A stretch of 64,000 nt of DNA from positions 363,317 through 427,316 of the forward strand of contig NZ_RDFA01000005.1 of assembly GCF_004118325.1 (NCBI RefSeq), read 5' to 3'. This document shows, one piece after another, positions 45,835 through 53,501 of the stretch. The position numbers and the translations under genes are program-made. The notes under the pieces were generated by a model that saw only the letters and a program-made list of their open reading frames with translations, was not told the DNA's origin and made no database searches. The stretch is from Halorientalis pallida. Its GTDB lineage: Archaea > Halobacteriota > Halobacteria > Halobacteriales > Haloarculaceae. Within the stretch, counting starts at the first letter, position 1. Each line of letters starts with the position of its first letter.

Positions 45835-46659
45835 CTATCTGTCGGGGAGTTTCCCGTCTGGCCGCGGGACGGTGCCGGCCTCGATCTCGATGGCGACCCG
45901 CCGGAGGTGCTTGCACTTGTCGATGGGGGTGTCTGGATCGCTGCAGGTCTGCTCAAAGTCGGGGCAGGTACACCGCTCTGCGACGACATCGACGTCGTAG
46001 TAACTCCCAGAGGCCGAGTGGACCTCGTACACACCGGGTTTCTCCTGAAACGAGACGTCGATCTCCTCGCGTTTGGCCCGCTTGGTGCGTGGATCGTCGT
46101 CGTCGGCGACGGCGAGTGGATCGTCGGCGGGATCGGGAACGGTCCCATCTGCAATCCGAGCCTGGACGACGCCGCCGTCGGGGACTGCCTCCGACGGCGC
46201 GTCAGTCCAGCGCGTATCCCGGACGATCACGCGGTGGTTGTCGGCCTCGGCGTCGAGAGGCCCGACTGACAGCCGATCCACGAGGCGAAGGATGTCCCAC
46301 TGGGTGGCTGGTTCGGGCAGGGCAATCTCGAACGTGTGTTCGCCGGTCCGGGTGACTGCGTACTGGCCGGCAGGGAACTCGTCGGTCACGAACGCCGCGA
46401 GGCGGTACACGGACAGGCCGTCCATCGCGTTCCCCTGACGGCTGTCGAGACGACGTTGACAGCGTTCACTGGGCGCGCCAGACTGCTGGACGACGGCCTT
46501 GGCGCCGATCCGGCAGTCGGCACAGGTGTAAACGAGCGTCTCGCGGTTGTCCGCGAGGTGTTGGGAACTGCGCTCGAGCGATGCGTCGCAGAGGGCGCAC
46601 TGCTGGGTCGGTTGCTGGTCGGTCTCTGGACTTGCGGATGTGGATTCGTCGACGGACAT
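45835..46659 (-). CDS. SWIM zinc-finger protein
   Basis: This 274-residue protein has an N-terminal ribbon (CALCDASLERSSQHL ... YTCADC) and a central domain ending near residue 200. A SWIM motif lies near the end: CTCPDFEQTC ... KCKHLRRVAIEIEAG (CxCx..CxH). SWIM domains bind DNA or proteins in mobile-element and recombination factors. The leader motif is at 46705-46718. Confidence 0.82.
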   Translation of the reverse strand: MSVDESTSASPETDQQPTQQCALCDASLERSSQHLADNRETLVYTCADCRIGAKAVVQQSGAPSERCQRRLDSRQGNAMDGLSVYRLAAFVTDEFPAGQYAVTRTGEHTFEIALPEPATQWDILRLVDRLSVGPLDAEADNHRVIVRDTRWTDAPSEAVPDGGVVQARIADGTVPDPADDPLAVADDDDPRTKRAKREEIDVSFQEKPGVYEVHSASGSYYDVDVVAERCTCPDFEQTCSDPDTPIDKCKHLRRVAIEIEAGTVPRPDGKLPDR

Positions 46660-46734
46660 GAGTACGAGCGGGCCGCGCTCTCGGGCACGACCCTCACCTA
46701 ACCTGGGGAAGACAAACTGCCGTCGACGGCGGAC

Positions 46735-46956
46735 TTACCCGTTTGTGTATCGCTCACCCATCTCCTCCGCTCTTCGGTCGAGTTCGTCCTGATGGTCGAC
46801 CTCGGACATAGAGACTCGCCCGGCTCGTTCCTCGAATCCACAGCGGGCACTGCATTCGTAGTACACTTTCCAGCTGCTGGCTTCCTCTTTCGTCCCGTAC
46901 AGCAGTGGCTCGCTACACTCTGGACACGCAGCACTCGGATGCTCGATCATGAACAT
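46735..46956 (-). CDS. 73-residue zinc ribbon protein
   Basis: CPECSEPLLYG and a second pair YECSARCGFEE form a zinc ribbon. The rest is a charged helix (DELDRRAEEMGERY). The start is ATG 46956, two bases after the stop of the preceding gene, so it is co-transcribed with 46959-47192. Confidence 0.7.
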   Translation of the reverse strand: MFMIEHPSAACPECSEPLLYGTKEEASSWKVYYECSARCGFEERAGRVSMSEVDHQDELDRRAEEMGERYTNG

Positions 46957-46958
46957 AG

Positions 46959-47192
46959 TTACTCTGTCGGGTGCGTTTCGGGCTTGAGTTCGACATCGAT
47001 GATCTCCTCGTCGGTTGACCGACGCTCGGTCGTAAGCAGGTCAGCGGTGGCGAGTTGCTCGTGGACGAGCGTTCGGAACCAGGGGTCGGCTTCTGGATCG
47101 AACACGATCCGGGCTCTGTTCTCCTCAATCTCGGTACCGACGGTGTCCATTGGGGACAGCTGTTCGGTCTGAGTCGTGGATTCCTGAGACAT
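46959..47192 (-). CDS. 77-residue hypothetical, leader-motif gene
   Basis: The start is ATG 47192. An acidic protein with FDPEADPWFRTLVHEQLATA resembles a short helix-turn-helix-like stretch but is not assignable. A leader motif variant (TAACAAACT) is at 47216-47229. It is followed closely by 46735-46956. Confidence 0.6.
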   Translation of the reverse strand: MSQESTTQTEQLSPMDTVGTEIEENRARIVFDPEADPWFRTLVHEQLATADLLTTERRSTDEEIIDVELKPETHPTE

Positions 47193-47247
47193 AAATCTGA
47201 GTCGCTGCACCCCCTCGGCGTAACAAACTGAAGGCGAGACCGTGAGT

Positions 47248-47466
47248 TCAGTCTTGTTGGCGGAGTTCACTGGCCCGTAGCCGGAGCTGTCCGAGAATCG
47301 CCGCCCGATTCTGATGGGTATTTTCGTAGGCTACGTACTCCTTCACCGTTGTTAAAGAATACATACACTGGATCCCTGCCCGGATCAATTCCGGATTTGT
47401 CGCCGACAACAGTTTCTCCGGAGGGAGCTGGTCAAGGATTGCATCGCGATCTTCGTCGTTGGTCAT
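47248..47466 (-). CDS. 72-residue helical hypothetical
   Basis: The start ATG 47466 overlaps the stop of the gene at 47463 (ATGA). It is predicted helical throughout, with LSATNPELIRAGIQCMYSLT and QNRAAILGQLRLRASELRQQ. The function is unknown. It is the last gene of an operon whose first gene starts at 48320. Confidence 0.65.
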   Translation of the reverse strand: MTNDEDRDAILDQLPPEKLLSATNPELIRAGIQCMYSLTTVKEYVAYENTHQNRAAILGQLRLRASELRQQD

Positions 47467-47684
47467 GCTGACGCACCTCCGGTCTCCCCGAAGTCACCGA
47501 GTGTGACCTGCTGGCCCTGTTTGAACCGACACTCGGGATAGTGCGCGAGGAGTGTGCTGTCGAACACGTCCCAGAAGGCGCACTTGTGCGGTTCGACGGA
47601 CTGCCACCAGCGCGCTCGCCGGAGGGCATCGTCGACGCGCTGGCGCTCGATCACCGGCCACTCGTCGCGTTCGATCAGGACCAT
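47463..47684 (-). CDS. 73-residue hypothetical ending in a PIP-like peptide
   Basis: The protein has a WPVIERQRVDDALRRARWWQ helix and CAFWDVFDSTLLAHYPECRF, and ends QQVTLGDFGETGGASA. QQVTLGDF fits the PCNA-interacting pattern QxxLxxF with Thr before Leu, as in other haloarchaeal PIP tails. The start overlaps the upstream stop by 10 bases. Confidence 0.65.
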   Translation of the reverse strand: MVLIERDEWPVIERQRVDDALRRARWWQSVEPHKCAFWDVFDSTLLAHYPECRFKQGQQVTLGDFGETGGASA

Positions 47685-47992
47685 CGCGATTCTCCCTCCG
47701 GGTGGTCGCGCATGTACGCGGCGGCCAACTCAAGACCGGCAACGAGCGTGTCTTCGGTGCCGACGATTCGGGAGCCTCGCTTCAGGGTCGTTCCAGTCTC
47801 GCCTCGGTGAAGTGCGAGTGTTGCCGTGTCATCCGGAATATGCCAGCCGATCCGGTTCTGGGTATGGACGAGATATTCCCACCCGCCGGCGGTGGCCTCT
47901 TTGGCCCGCTGTTCGATATCGATCCGAGTGTCGCCGGCTCGCGAGCGCTGACCGCCAGCCCCGAAATCGCCAAGCGTGAAGTTCTCAGACAT
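47675..47992 (-). CDS. 105-residue hypothetical with TLGDFG N-terminus
   Basis: The protein begins MSENFTLGDFGAGGQ, sharing TLGDFG and a following GG with the end of the next protein (47463-47684). The remainder is mixed alpha/beta with EYLVHTQNRIGWHIPDDTAT. It lies in an operon with the genes at 48003, 47463 and 47248. The function is unknown. Confidence 0.65.
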   Translation of the reverse strand: MSENFTLGDFGAGGQRSRAGDTRIDIEQRAKEATAGGWEYLVHTQNRIGWHIPDDTATLALHRGETGTTLKRGSRIVGTEDTLVAGLELAAAYMRDHPEGESRWS

Positions 47993-48002
47993 TGGTTTCT
48001 CC

Positions 48003-48320
48003 TCAGAGGTGGTTCCACTCGTCGAGCATCGCGACGGCCGCCTGGAGGACCGTCGTGACCTGCGCGTCGACGGGCGCATCGGCGTCAACGTCGACGTCGA
48101 GACTCACTCTGAGGTCGTGAACGTCGGGCACGCAGAGAGCAGGGACCTGCCGCCAGAGCGTCTTGAGGACGTGGTCACGGACGGTCTGCGGCGAACTGTC
48201 GGCGCTGACCTGCTCGATGACCGAGCTTTCGATCTGGAGGTTGTCGGGCTGGCCGCCGGTGGCCACGAACTGTTCGAGCGCACGCTGCTGGCCGCTATGT
48301 GCTTCGATTTGGGAAGACAT
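48003..48320 (-). CDS. 105-residue hypothetical, first gene of a four-gene operon
   Basis: The start is ATG 48320. It is acidic, with alternating VRVSLDVDVDADAPVDAQV strands near the end and a helical N-terminal half. The leader motif (ACACAAACT) is at 48336-48350, and the inverted repeat TTAACCAACA/TGTTGGTTAA lies 59-121 bases upstream of the start, so this operon may answer to the same regulator as origin 2. Confidence 0.65.
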   Translation of the reverse strand: MSSQIEAHSGQQRALEQFVATGGQPDNLQIESSVIEQVSADSSPQTVRDHVLKTLWRQVPALCVPDVHDLRVSLDVDVDADAPVDAQVTTVLQAAVAMLDEWNHL

Positions 48321-48378
48321 GCTCTCACCTGCCCCGGAGGACACAAACTGACGCTGGCGAGCGAGAGGGGCTGAGTCT

Positions 48379-48441
48379 TTAACCAACACATCTGGCGAAA
48401 TACCCCGATTTCGCAGAGCAAATGGCTCGACTGTTGGTTAA
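48379..48441. promoter_or_regulatory. Inverted repeat TTAACCAACA/TGTTGGTTAA, second copy
   Basis: Arms at 48379-48388 and 48432-48441 match the origin 2 repeat exactly. The start-to-start distance is 53 bases, which is 21 bases (two helical turns) more than at 39266-39307, so the arms keep the same helical face. Confidence 0.7.
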
Positions 48442-48472
48442 GGCTGCGGACCACCAGTTCTTGCTGGAGTCG

Positions 48473-49039
48473 CTACGGGGGTGTCCAGGTATCAATCTGG
48501 GCCTGTCGGTGTTCGTTGTCCAAGTCCTCGCTCGAGACAGAGCCGTCCTGCTCGAACGGCGGAGTCACGAGGACGGTCGCGTCGTCGTCGTACTCGCGGC
48601 CGGGCCGGCGGACACAGTCGACGGGTTGGATTGGGCTACACTCGATACAAGAGCAGACTCCTCCTTCGAAGCCGGCGATCTCGACGGTCCAGCCGAGGAC
48701 GCTCTGGATCCGGTAGGTTCGGTCGTCGCGAGCGCCGTCTGGTTTCCCATTAGCCCAGCCTCGGACGCTGGTGGAGCGACAGCCAACAGCACCACAGATA
48801 TCGCAGGTTTGGAGGTAGTCCCGATCACCGGAACGGAACTGGTCTGCCGCGACCGTTTCGTTGTCGCGCGTCGACAGCGCACAGTCGTCGCAAATAACGA
48901 AGTGGTACACTCCATCTTCCTGGGCGACGTCGGCAGGCCACCGGACGTAGGTATGCGCGCTGCCGAAGAACCGAGCGTCGGCGGTCCCGCAGAATCGGCA
49001 GTGGTCGGCGTCTGCGGTCTTGGAGATTTCCTCAGACAT
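48473..49039 (-). CDS. Protein with multiple CxxC motifs
   Basis: This 188-residue protein has CRFCGTAD, CDDC, CDICGAVGC and CSCIEC, giving two probable zinc sites. It starts at ATG 49039, overlapping the preceding stop by 8 bases. No family is recognised; it resembles the zinc-ribbon-rich proteins of haloarchaeal plasmids. Confidence 0.7.
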   Translation of the reverse strand: MSEEISKTADADHCRFCGTADARFFGSAHTYVRWPADVAQEDGVYHFVICDDCALSTRDNETVAADQFRSGDRDYLQTCDICGAVGCRSTSVRGWANGKPDGARDDRTYRIQSVLGWTVEIAGFEGGVCSCIECSPIQPVDCVRRPGREYDDDATVLVTPPFEQDGSVSSEDLDNEHRQAQIDTWTPP

Positions 49040-49427
49040 CGGTGAACTGTCTGAGGTGGCGCTGTTCGCTTGGCGTTCGCGACGACTGGTAGGCGTCCTC
49101 GTCGTGGTGGTCCTTGCGTTCCCGGAGCTGTTTATGCTCGAAGATATGCTGGAGCCGCTCGAGGACCATCGAACTGAACAGTATCGGCGGGGCTGGTGTC
49201 TCGATCAGCGGCCCGCCGAACGGATCGACCCCCTGGGTGTCGAAAGTATCGAGCAGGCGGACGCGGGCCAGCGTGGCTGCGTAGTCGATGTTCTCACTCA
49301 GGAGGACCACGGCTGGTTTGTCGTGATCCAGTCGGCAGGGCCAGAACGGCTTCTCGTGGCTCGGATCGCACAGTTCCATCGGCGCAGTGTATTGCGGACA
49401 GGGTGGTGTGTCTGATCGGTCTGACAT
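49032..49427 (-). CDS. 131-residue hypothetical, leader-motif gene
   Basis: The protein has a proline/cysteine N-terminus (TPPCPQYTAPMELC ... WPCRLDHDKPAVVLL) and a charged helical C-terminus. The leader motif GGGAGACAAACTC ends at 49456. It is coupled to 48473-49039. The function is unknown. Confidence 0.65.
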   Translation of the reverse strand: MSDRSDTPPCPQYTAPMELCDPSHEKPFWPCRLDHDKPAVVLLSENIDYAATLARVRLLDTFDTQGVDPFGGPLIETPAPPILFSSMVLERLQHIFEHKQLRERKDHHDEDAYQSSRTPSEQRHLRQFTDV

Positions 49428-49617
49428 CCTTCCAAACTGCAGAGGGAGACAAACTCAGCGTAGCGTCTCAGCTAGTATACTCAGCCGATTTCTTCTGATC
49501 TCTCTTCCCTCAACTGGTGATCGGTCCCTACTGGCGTGCTAAATACAGAGGATGCATACACCAACGGTTGCGTCAACTACTCGAACTCTGTCAGTAACGG
49601 TGAGACCGATACAGCGG

Positions 49618-50526
49618 CTATATTCCGAAATACTGCTTCATGACCCTACGAATCCAGCGAGACTCCATCGTGTCTTCGCCGAGTTCCTCTGTAACCATTT
49701 CATCGAATGCCCCTTCAAGCGTCATTTCGCCTGACACCACCCTACCCAGTAGTTCTATTCCCATCTCTGTACCTTCCTTGAATTCCCCTCGAATGAAGCT
49801 GACAACTATCATCTTATGGATATGCCGTTCCTCATTCATCAACATCCGATTCCACTGATCCATGAAAACGAGGGTGCTCATTCCAGGTTTTCTTGGGTGG
49901 AGTTTAGAGTCCGCATCAGGCATGTTTACTGAGTACGCGAGGCTATCAACCACCATTGAACGCATATACACGGAGACCGGCAAGAAGATGGTGTAAATGC
50001 CTATGAAGAACCCGATGCCGGCCCAAACATTCAATATGCTAATGAAAAGAGCGATGATGCCGACCGAGACACCAACGATGAGTTCACCGATCGTGTGACG
50101 CCGCCGAATCCTATCTCGGCTTTGTCGTATCGACGCAAGTAGTTCTTCTTTCTGGGGCGTCGTTTCGTCTGGTTCGATTTGTCGTACGGTGAGTCTTCGA
50201 ATTTTACGTCGGAATTCCAGCATATCGTTCTCGAAGGAGGAGCGCATCGCTCGTCGGAGACGTTCCACCCCGAGATCGTTCGACAAGATTCTTTCTCCCA
50301 CACGTGGCACAAGAAATGAAATCCGTATGAACCACGTGACGGCCGTTGATTGAAGGCTTACCTTCGTCAGGTCAACTATCGGTTTGATGTAGGGAATGAC
50401 AGCAAATGCGGCGGCAACGAGAGCAGTGAGGCCGAGAATGATCCCTTGCTGATAAAGTCGGCACCGAGGTTTGGGGAGAAGAGTGAGAAAGAACACAAGC
50501 ATAAGCAGATCAATCAATACGCTCAT
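49618..50526 (-). CDS. AT-rich polytopic membrane protein
   Basis: This 302-residue protein has an N-terminal hairpin of two helices (LIDLLMLVFFLTLLP; IILGLTALVAAAFAVIP) and a long charged region of about 100 residues. A second hydrophobic pair follows (IVGVSVGIIALFISILNVWA; GFFIGIYTIFLPVSVYM), with a cytosolic-looking C-terminal helical domain. It is markedly AT-richer than the genes on both sides and lacks the leader motif, so it may be a separate insertion. The function is unknown. Confidence 0.65.
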   Translation of the reverse strand: MSVLIDLLMLVFFLTLLPKPRCRLYQQGIILGLTALVAAAFAVIPYIKPIVDLTKVSLQSTAVTWFIRISFLVPRVGERILSNDLGVERLRRAMRSSFENDMLEFRRKIRRLTVRQIEPDETTPQKEELLASIRQSRDRIRRRHTIGELIVGVSVGIIALFISILNVWAGIGFFIGIYTIFLPVSVYMRSMVVDSLAYSVNMPDADSKLHPRKPGMSTLVFMDQWNRMLMNEERHIHKMIVVSFIRGEFKEGTEMGIELLGRVVSGEMTLEGAFDEMVTEELGEDTMESRWIRRVMKQYFGI

Positions 50527-50655
50527 TCGACACGTAGAAAATAGTACTGAATCGATATGAAAGTACACACCGAACTCACTTAACCGAACTGTTATTTATT
50601 GCTTAATTCATTAGCGATGGTGCACACGCGTCCTGTATTCACCAGCCCACTCCTA

Positions 50656-51273
50656 TCAGTCGATAAATGTTAATATAGACTCAATTTTCTCCAAGCCGAG
50701 ACGGGGATCTGGCGTACAAATTAGCGTATCAACGGGTGTTCCAAAGAGACGAATCGACGCAAAGCCGTGCTGGAGGGTCGTCTCCCGATCGCGTTCGGGA
50801 CAAGCCACACTGCCGTAGCCACAGTGGACGCGCTCCTTATCACCGCGCTCTCGATCTGCCATGTGGATGTTCAGCGACGACCACCGAACGCCAGAGTGGA
50901 AGCCGACCACGGGCTCGATGTCGTCGCACACGGCAGTGATCGCGTCCCAGGCTGCTTCCACCGCTTCGCGGAGCTGTGCATCCGAGGTGGCGACTTCGCT
51001 CGGGGCATCCTGGAAGTCCGCGTTGGCGTTGTGCCAGAGGTACACGCCCGGTGTGAGCGGGTCGTCGCGAGGGCTGACCTCGTCGTAGTGGCTTGGATCG
51101 AGGACGACGTGGAAGCGCCCGGACGGGATCGGGGAGCCACAGAGGGTTGGTGACGTATCGGGATCGGCCCCGTGAGCGTGGCTGTCCTCGACGTGGTAGT
51201 CTGCAGTGTCGCGGACGTCGGCACTGTCTCCTTCTATTTCGGTGAACTCGGTGAGCGTCCGCTGATCAGTCAC
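50656..51273 (-). CDS. 205-residue hypothetical with N-terminal PIP-like peptide
   Basis: I start at GTG 51273, which overlaps the upstream stop (GTGA). The protein then begins MTDQRTLTEFTEIEG, with QRTLTEF matching QxxLxxF. The remainder is a mixed domain with RFHVVLDPSHYDEVS, TPGVYLWHNANADFQD and WSSLNIHMADRERG. No family is recognised. It is the last gene of a three-gene operon from 52555. Confidence 0.65.
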   Translation of the reverse strand: MTDQRTLTEFTEIEGDSADVRDTADYHVEDSHAHGADPDTSPTLCGSPIPSGRFHVVLDPSHYDEVSPRDDPLTPGVYLWHNANADFQDAPSEVATSDAQLREAVEAAWDAITAVCDDIEPVVGFHSGVRWSSLNIHMADRERGDKERVHCGYGSVACPERDRETTLQHGFASIRLFGTPVDTLICTPDPRLGLEKIESILTFID

Positions 51274-51785
51274 TCGGACCACCTCGGGAGGTGGGCATCC
51301 GCGAAGTCAACGTCGTCTTCGTCCCACTGGACGCGCAGAAGAGGCGACGTGTAGGGCGTCCGGGTGTTCGTCGGCGTCAGTGGTTCTTCAAGTGCATCTT
51401 CGCACTCGTGGAGACAGGTTGCCGAACAGAACGTCTCCGGCAGCGAATTCGATTCGACGAGCTCCGTGTCGGGGACCGGATCGAGACACGTCGAACATCG
51501 AACCGGCGTGACTATCTCGTGGGTGAACTCGGAAGCAGCTGCTTCGATCAGACTGACGACCTTCGGTGTGGTGAGTCGGTCCGAGCCGTCGACGCGGGTC
51601 TGCAGCCGGACCCATGGCGGCGATGTCTCCTCTTGCTTCTCGTCGTCAACTGGATCGTAGTAGACGAAGGCCCGCTGGTCCTCGTGTGGGAACCAGAGCA
51701 TGTCATCGCTAGAACGGAGTTGGTCGATGACAGCTCTTGGTTTGCCCTTGACCGCGAACATGGTGAGTTGGCTCTGCGGGGTCAT
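51270..51785 (-). CDS. 171-residue zinc-finger protein with N-terminal PIP-like peptide
   Basis: ATG 51785 overlaps the stop of the gene at 51782 (ATGA). The N-terminus MTPQSQLTMFAVKGKP contains QSQLTMF. A central CSTCLDPV and a later CSATCLHEC form a zinc site. The C-terminal 40 residues are acidic with SPLLRVQWDEDDVDF. The function is unknown. Confidence 0.65.
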   Translation of the reverse strand: MTPQSQLTMFAVKGKPRAVIDQLRSSDDMLWFPHEDQRAFVYYDPVDDEKQEETSPPWVRLQTRVDGSDRLTTPKVVSLIEAAASEFTHEIVTPVRCSTCLDPVPDTELVESNSLPETFCSATCLHECEDALEEPLTPTNTRTPYTSPLLRVQWDEDDVDFADAHLPRWSE

Positions 51786-52555
51786 GTCCAGGAATCGAGC
51801 GTGGATTGCTCTTTCACCTGTTCGACCGGACAGAGAAACCGCCATTTCCAGCGCTGGCGAATAGCTTTGTCCTCACGATTACTGGCCTCGCTCGGTTCGG
51901 CGAACCCAGTACAGGTCCAGCCCTTGTCTCGGAGGGCTCGGATCATGGCGCCGTCGTAGTCAGCGCGAACCCAAGTGAGCAGGAACCGTGTTCCTTCCCG
52001 GTCACCGTAGTCGGCGACGAACCGCTCTTGGGACCGCGCAAGTGCCGCCGACGCGAGGTTGGGCATCCGAACACCGAGACAGATCCGGGCGGCCTCGACG
52101 AGCGTGTCGCCGGTGACGACCTCGTCGTCGACGATCTCGCTTGGCTCGATCTCGTCGAGGATCCGCCGGGCAGTCGGTCGGAGTTCCCGAGGGAGGTCCT
52201 CCTCGATGGTCACAGGTTGGGGTGCCAGCTGGCCGCCAGTGCGGTAGCGAATCCGCTTTTTCGAGATGAGGGGGTATCTGTACGTGATCGCACCGACGAG
52301 GTTCCCCTGGAAGCGGACGCCGTGGTGAACGAGATTCACCGACGGCAGCGAATCCATGTAGGAGTGGTGCGCGTCGTAAATCGCGGCTGCTGTCTCGCGC
52401 TGGATCGGATCGACGGTGACATGGTCGGCGAACCGGAGGCCGAGTGGCGCAGTGAACGGCTCGCCGTCGGCGTGGATTGGACACTCACAGGTGGGACGAT
52501 GTCGGTGCTGGAACGATGCTGCCTGGGCCGGTACCGATCGTGGCTCGTAGGACAT
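51782..52555 (-). CDS. Mom-like GNAT-fold protein (putative DNA modification)
   Basis: This 257-residue protein has a short Cys/His N-terminus (RPTCECPIHADG) and a body with AAAIYDAHHSYMDSLPSVNL and VHHGVRFQGNLVGAITYRYP. That arrangement resembles the GNAT-like Mom proteins of phages, which modify adenine; this is an inference from pattern, not a firm match. The second half includes RYGDREGTRFLLTWVRAD-like strands and an RALRDKGW stretch typical of acetyltransferase folds. It sits upstream of two zinc/PIP-like genes and downstream of DUF5131 and a C5 methyltransferase. The leader motif is at 52569-52582. Confidence 0.55.
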   Translation of the reverse strand: MSYEPRSVPAQAASFQHRHRPTCECPIHADGEPFTAPLGLRFADHVTVDPIQRETAAAIYDAHHSYMDSLPSVNLVHHGVRFQGNLVGAITYRYPLISKKRIRYRTGGQLAPQPVTIEEDLPRELRPTARRILDEIEPSEIVDDEVVTGDTLVEAARICLGVRMPNLASAALARSQERFVADYGDREGTRFLLTWVRADYDGAMIRALRDKGWTCTGFAEPSEASNREDKAIRQRWKWRFLCPVEQVKEQSTLDSWT

Positions 52556-52596
52556 CCCTCGCCCGACTGGGGAGGGACAAACGGCCGGTGGCGCCG

Positions 52597-53430
52597 CTAC
52601 GAGGTTATTTCCTCACGATCTGCTCTGGCGGCTTTCGCGACCGTTGGAAGCTCGGGGAAATCTCGGATCTCGCGTTGCTCAAAGACGCCGTATTCTTCGT
52701 TGTAGACGGTCAGCGCTGTTCCCTGCTCTGGTCGGGCCGAGGAACTCTGCTTGAAGTAGAACGGAATCCCTTCGTCACGACACTGCCGCCGGATCTCGTC
52801 AGCCCACTCGTGTTTCATCTCCCGGCGGTGCTCGTCTGGAGCGGACTCGCCACCGACGACGACCCAGTCGATATGGTCGAGTGCCACCTCGCCTATTGGC
52901 TCGAGCAGCGGCTCGAAACTCACCCACTTCAGGCCAACGTCGATATCGCGGAGCTGTTCGATCCGGTGGAGCGTCGACGGATACTCGTGGCCGGCGCTCC
53001 CGACGCTGGTCCCGAGCAGACAGTTCTCGGGCCAGTCCAAGCGCCAGTCAGCGGCGTTGTGCGGCCGCTTGGTGAGCCAGATCCAGACGTGTTCTGGATG
53101 CCGGGCGCACACGTCCAGCACGTCCTGAACGAACGCTGGGTCGGTTTCTGAGTGGAACATATCGGTCATCGAGCCGACGAAGACGCGCCCCGGACCTTCG
53201 GGAAAGTGATACTCGTCGGGATCTTCGACACGCTCGGGGTGCATCGTCACGTTCTCGTCGGCGTTCTCCGGCGTCCATTTGGAATCGGTGCGCTCCTGGC
53301 GACGGCTGAATTTTTCGGCGTAGCACTTCGGGACGCCGGCGTCGGAATCGTAGCAGATCGGACCGATCCGCGAACAGCCGGTCTGGGGATTCCACGTGTA
53401 GTCGCACCAGCTAATCGAGGTGGTTTGCAT
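52597..53430 (-). CDS. DUF5131 (phage Gp37/Gp68) family protein
   Basis: This 277-residue protein begins TTSISWCDYTWNPQTGCSRI, followed by RVFVGSMTDMFHSETDPAFV, WIWLTKRP, LGTSVGSAGHE and WVSFEPLLEPIG. These are hallmarks of DUF5131. The usual GCxxxSPGCxxCYAE cysteine cluster is changed: after GCSRIGPIC there are eight residues before CYAEKFSRR. The family is phage-associated and resembles radical-SAM folds. The leader motif is at 53451-53465. Confidence 0.85.
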   Translation of the reverse strand: MQTTSISWCDYTWNPQTGCSRIGPICYDSDAGVPKCYAEKFSRRQERTDSKWTPENADENVTMHPERVEDPDEYHFPEGPGRVFVGSMTDMFHSETDPAFVQDVLDVCARHPEHVWIWLTKRPHNAADWRLDWPENCLLGTSVGSAGHEYPSTLHRIEQLRDIDVGLKWVSFEPLLEPIGEVALDHIDWVVVGGESAPDEHRREMKHEWADEIRRQCRDEGIPFYFKQSSSARPEQGTALTVYNEEYGVFEQREIRDFPELPTVAKAARADREEITS

Positions 53431-53501
53431 CGGGTGTTCCTCCACCCCAGCAGGGACCAACAAACAGGCCGTTGCACAGCAGCGAAAACGGGAACAGCCC
53501 C

